Assembly (NCBI GenBank): GCA_003327455.1
Contig: QOQU01000004.1
Coordinates: 124,001 to 188,000, forward strand
Direction of reading: 5' to 3'
Length of the DNA stretch: 64,000 nucleotides
DNA from: Anaerolineae bacterium
Lineage (GTDB): Bacteria > Chloroflexota > Anaerolineae > Anaerolineales > UBA4823
A program made the translations under genes and the position numbers. This document shows, in pieces, positions 61,661 through 64,000 of this stretch. How positions within the stretch are numbered: the first letter of the stretch is position 1; each line of letters opens with the position of its first letter. The notes under the pieces are model-generated. The model was given only the letters and a program-made list of their open reading frames with translations. It did no database searches and had not been told where the DNA came from.

Positions 61661-61718
61661 GTTTTTTCCACCCAGGAATTCCTCTTCCTGCCACCCAACA
61701 TAGGGTAAAATCACCTTT

Positions 61719-62759
61719 ATGAACACTCAAATCTCGTCTGAATGGCACTGGCAGACTGATTTTATCACCCTCGCCCATCGCTGGTATCTCTGGCTGGTTC
61801 TCTTTCTGGTCGGCTGCGGCATCGGCTGGCTCAGCGCCAGACTGCTCCCAGCCCCCTACCGTGCCGAAGCCGACCTGGGCGTTTTCTACCAATCCGATGC
61901 GATTTTCCGCAACGTAGACGATTATAAGAACTGGGAAATGGGTCAACTGCAGGCGTTGATCCTTTCGGATCAACTCTTGACCCTCGTCCAGGCACGACTG
62001 AGCCAACAAGACTCCTTCTGGCAAACCCAATCCCCTGCGGATTTACGTCAACGCCTGCATGTCTATTGGCGCAACGCCGGTATCTGGCATCTGGTTGCCG
62101 AAGATCGTCAGCCTCAGCGCGCCGTCCAATTAGTCCAGGCCTGGAAAGCCGTCATTCTGGAGGAAATGGGGCGGATCGGAAAACTAACCCATGAACTGAA
62201 ACAAATTCACACTGAAATCCTCGCCCTCGGTCAGGCAAAGGTTGCCACCGAACAGCGGTTGACTGAGTTGCAAGCCATGTCCGCGATCCTGCAAAACTGG
62301 CAACCCTGGAGCGATCCCAGCCTGGCTGCCCAACCTGTTCCACCCCTACAACGGTGGCGTTTGCTGGAACTTGCCTCCCGTTTCGATCAAAACCGCGCTG
62401 GCGATCATACCCTGGCAGCAACCTTGCCTCCCTCCGATGCGCTGGCAGACGAATATCAAGCCTGGGTTGAGCAAGCCTCGAGTGCCATCGAGACCGAATC
62501 ACGCCTTTTACAGGAGCAGTTGCCGTTTCTCGAGCAACGCTTGAGCGAGATGACGACCAAATATAACGAGGTGGCAGCAGCTTCCTGGTATCTTTCAGTT
62601 TACGTGGGGGTGAATGACTTAAACGCTGAAGTTAAAGGGCCGCGTCCGGTGCGCACGGAAGCCCTGGCGGCATTAATTGGCGGACTGCTTACCCTACTTT
62701 TTTCTATGTTGGTTGGCGTAGCGATAACCCAATGGCGTCGGGAGACGATCGGCAAGTGA
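61719..62759 (+). CDS. Wzz/chain-length-determinant-like membrane protein
   Basis: A 346-residue protein of the Wzz/GumC layout. A helix near residues 22-42 (WYLWLVLFLVGCGIGWLSARLL) and another near 315-337 bracket a long extracytoplasmic region rich in coiled-coil heptads (for example GKLTHELKQIHTEILALGQAKVATEQRLTELQ). No tyrosine-kinase domain is attached. It probably sets polymer length for the polysaccharide polymerase encoded next, whose start overlaps its stop. Confidence 0.78.
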   Translation: MNTQISSEWHWQTDFITLAHRWYLWLVLFLVGCGIGWLSARLLPAPYRAEADLGVFYQSDAIFRNVDDYKNWEMGQLQALILSDQLLTLVQARLSQQDSFWQTQSPADLRQRLHVYWRNAGIWHLVAEDRQPQRAVQLVQAWKAVILEEMGRIGKLTHELKQIHTEILALGQAKVATEQRLTELQAMSAILQNWQPWSDPSLAAQPVPPLQRWRLLELASRFDQNRAGDHTLAATLPPSDALADEYQAWVEQASSAIETESRLLQEQLPFLEQRLSEMTTKYNEVAAASWYLSVYVGVNDLNAEVKGPRPVRTEALAALIGGLLTLLFSMLVGVAITQWRRETIGK

Positions 62760-64000
62760 TAACCCTTCAAACAGCCCTGGATTTCTTACAACGGGTAGCG
62801 TGGGCGCTTTTCTGGCTTTGTCTGCCGGTTACCAGCTTTCGTTACTTCCCGGCAGGTATTGGCGGCGGTACGCTGGTACGTCCACTTTCTCTTTATCCTC
62901 TGTTACTGCTCCTTCCGTTAGCCACGCTACCCCGCTTGTGGCGCCGCCCGGTGCCCAAGACTTTGTTGTGTTTACTTCCCTTTGTTGTGGCGGTGCTAGC
63001 CAGCGCAGCTTATTCGTTTCTTTTAGGAATTGAGCCGGTACTGGGCGTCTCGGTAAGCGACCGAGTCTTACGCGCCTTGATTACCCTGGCGATTGGTCTG
63101 TCCTTTTATCTGACCGTTGCTATCCTTCCATCCTCCAGTGCCGAGTTGCGCTCTGCCCTGCGCTGGATGTTCATCGGTTTTAGCCTGGCTTTCGTATGGG
63201 GTTCTTTGCAGACGGTCTATATTCTCCATTTCGATCGCTCCTACTTCGACCTGCTCAATCACCTCCAAAAAGCCTTTTCCCTGCGCAAGCTCTTCCCCAC
63301 CCGCATTTCAGGCCCAACTTATGAGCCCAACTGGTTCGCCGAGCAAATCAACTTGCTGTTGATCCCCTGGTTACTGGCAGCCGTTCTCAACGGCCGCTCG
63401 ATCTTTCCCTGGCGCTGGAAAAACGTCACCATCGAATGGCTACTGTTTCTCTGGGCTGTGATACTGATTGCGTTTACCTTTTCGCGGGCTGGATATGTCA
63501 ATCTGGCAGTGCTCCTTCTGATGGCGCTCATCCTGTGGCGCTGGCGTCTTTTCAGCCAACGCGGTCTCTCACTCTTTAAAACCCTTGGTCGCCTGGCTCT
63601 GGAAGCGCTGGTTGTGTTGCTTTTGTTTGTCGGCATGGCGTATGGGGTAGGGCGTAAAAACGACTTCTTTGCTCGTATCTGGACCTATTGGATTGAGAAT
63701 CAAGATCCCAGCTTTGAGCGCTTTTTGTATTATATCGGTTTCAACGCCCGGCTAACCTACAGCGCCACGGCATTTAACACTTTTCAGGCATACCCCGTGC
63801 TCGGCGTGGGACCAGGCAATTATGCCTTTTTCTTTGAGAAGATGCTGCCCGATCAGCCCCTTGCCCCCACCCCAGAACTGCTGCGCATCATCTCACCGGA
63901 AGAGGGCAGCAACCGACTGATCACCCCAAAGAATTTGTTCTTACGCATTCTGGCAGAAAACGGACTCATCGGATTAGGAGGCTTTCTCGTCTTTTTAATT
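62756..64000 (+). CDS. O-antigen ligase/polymerase-like membrane protein (partial, right edge)
   Basis: GTG 62756 overlaps the upstream stop (GTGA) and opens a frame running off the window (415 residues visible). The product begins MITLQTALDFLQRVAWALFW and is highly hydrophobic, with about ten membrane segments. The late segment FQAYPVLGVGPGNYAFFF followed by ITPKNLFLRILAENGLIGLGGFL is the Wzy_C/O-antigen ligase signature. It probably polymerises or ligates a surface glycan, with the Wzz-like partner controlling length. No ATG start fits. Confidence 0.85.
   Translation, partial: MITLQTALDFLQRVAWALFWLCLPVTSFRYFPAGIGGGTLVRPLSLYPLLLLLPLATLPRLWRRPVPKTLLCLLPFVVAVLASAAYSFLLGIEPVLGVSVSDRVLRALITLAIGLSFYLTVAILPSSSAELRSALRWMFIGFSLAFVWGSLQTVYILHFDRSYFDLLNHLQKAFSLRKLFPTRISGPTYEPNWFAEQINLLLIPWLLAAVLNGRSIFPWRWKNVTIEWLLFLWAVILIAFTFSRAGYVNLAVLLLMALILWRWRLFSQRGLSLFKTLGRLALEALVVLLLFVGMAYGVGRKNDFFARIWTYWIENQDPSFERFLYYIGFNARLTYSATAFNTFQAYPVLGVGPGNYAFFFEKMLPDQPLAPTPELLRIISPEEGSNRLITPKNLFLRILAENGLIGLGGFLVFLI

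Overview
The window looks like a chromosomal segment of an anaerobic Chloroflexota bacterium, most likely class Anaerolineae. This is an inference from gene content: a tungsten-type aldehyde ferredoxin oxidoreductase, citramalate-based isoleucine synthesis, B12 salvage instead of ring synthesis, a large XRE-STAND-TPR regulator, and an exported protein ending in IYLPLILR. No 16S rRNA or universal marker lies inside to prove it. Genes are dense, G+C is moderate, and I see no tRNA, rRNA, phage, transposase or CRISPR array.

Region 1 (1-10292) is a minus-strand cobalamin uptake and salvage operon: btuF-btuC-btuD-cobO-cobT-cobS-cbiZ-cobD. Its leader carries a promoter, a cobalamin riboswitch and an intrinsic terminator. 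cobU lies further on, cut off from the operon by a plus-strand cellulose-synthase-like glycosyltransferase with a PilZ domain.

Region 2 (10331-11316) is non-coding and built of two tandem repeat families, of 38 bp and 104 bp.

Region 3 (11364-24328, minus) is a complete branched-chain amino acid operon: leader peptide-attenuator, ilvD, ilvB, ilvN, ilvC, leuA, an unknown 91-residue gene, leuC, leuD, cimA, leuB, ilvE. The leader peptide has eight consecutive Leu/Val/Ile codons and is followed by a terminator.

Region 4 (24488-33912) is accessory: repeats related to those of region 2, two VapBC toxin-antitoxin pairs, a STAND regulator divergent from a lipoprotein gene and a beta-helix surface protein, two small conserved genes and the SRP RNA gene.

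Region 5 (33965-43196) begins with a homocitrate-synthase-like gene fused to a RAM (Lrp-type) domain, behind an antiterminator/terminator leader. An amino-sugar or tagatose locus follows: GatZ-family protein, PfkB kinase, DeoR regulator, sugar ABC importer and AgaS-like SIS protein. The DeoR and importer genes are clearly more A+T-rich than their flanks.

Region 6 (43280-51025, minus) is the most unusual part. A split PEP-synthase-like pair (architecture of phenylphosphate synthase) is encoded with an aldehyde ferredoxin oxidoreductase, a MoaD-like protein, a cyclase-family hydrolase, an HPr-kinase-like P-loop protein and a GntR regulator. One promoter, overlapped by a 32-bp palindrome, appears to serve them. 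I do not recognise this combination as a described pathway.

Region 7 (51047-64000) holds a Mn2+ riboswitch-controlled P-type ATPase, then a minus-strand sugar operon (ROK regulator, DegT aminotransferase, ABC importer, fucose-isomerase-fold protein), then the start of a polysaccharide locus (Wzz-like protein, O-antigen polymerase/ligase running off the right edge).

Four operons appear to be controlled by conditional termination in the leader RNA (B12, branched-chain amino acids, homocitrate synthase-like, Mn2+). Neither ABC sugar importer has its own ATPase gene here.
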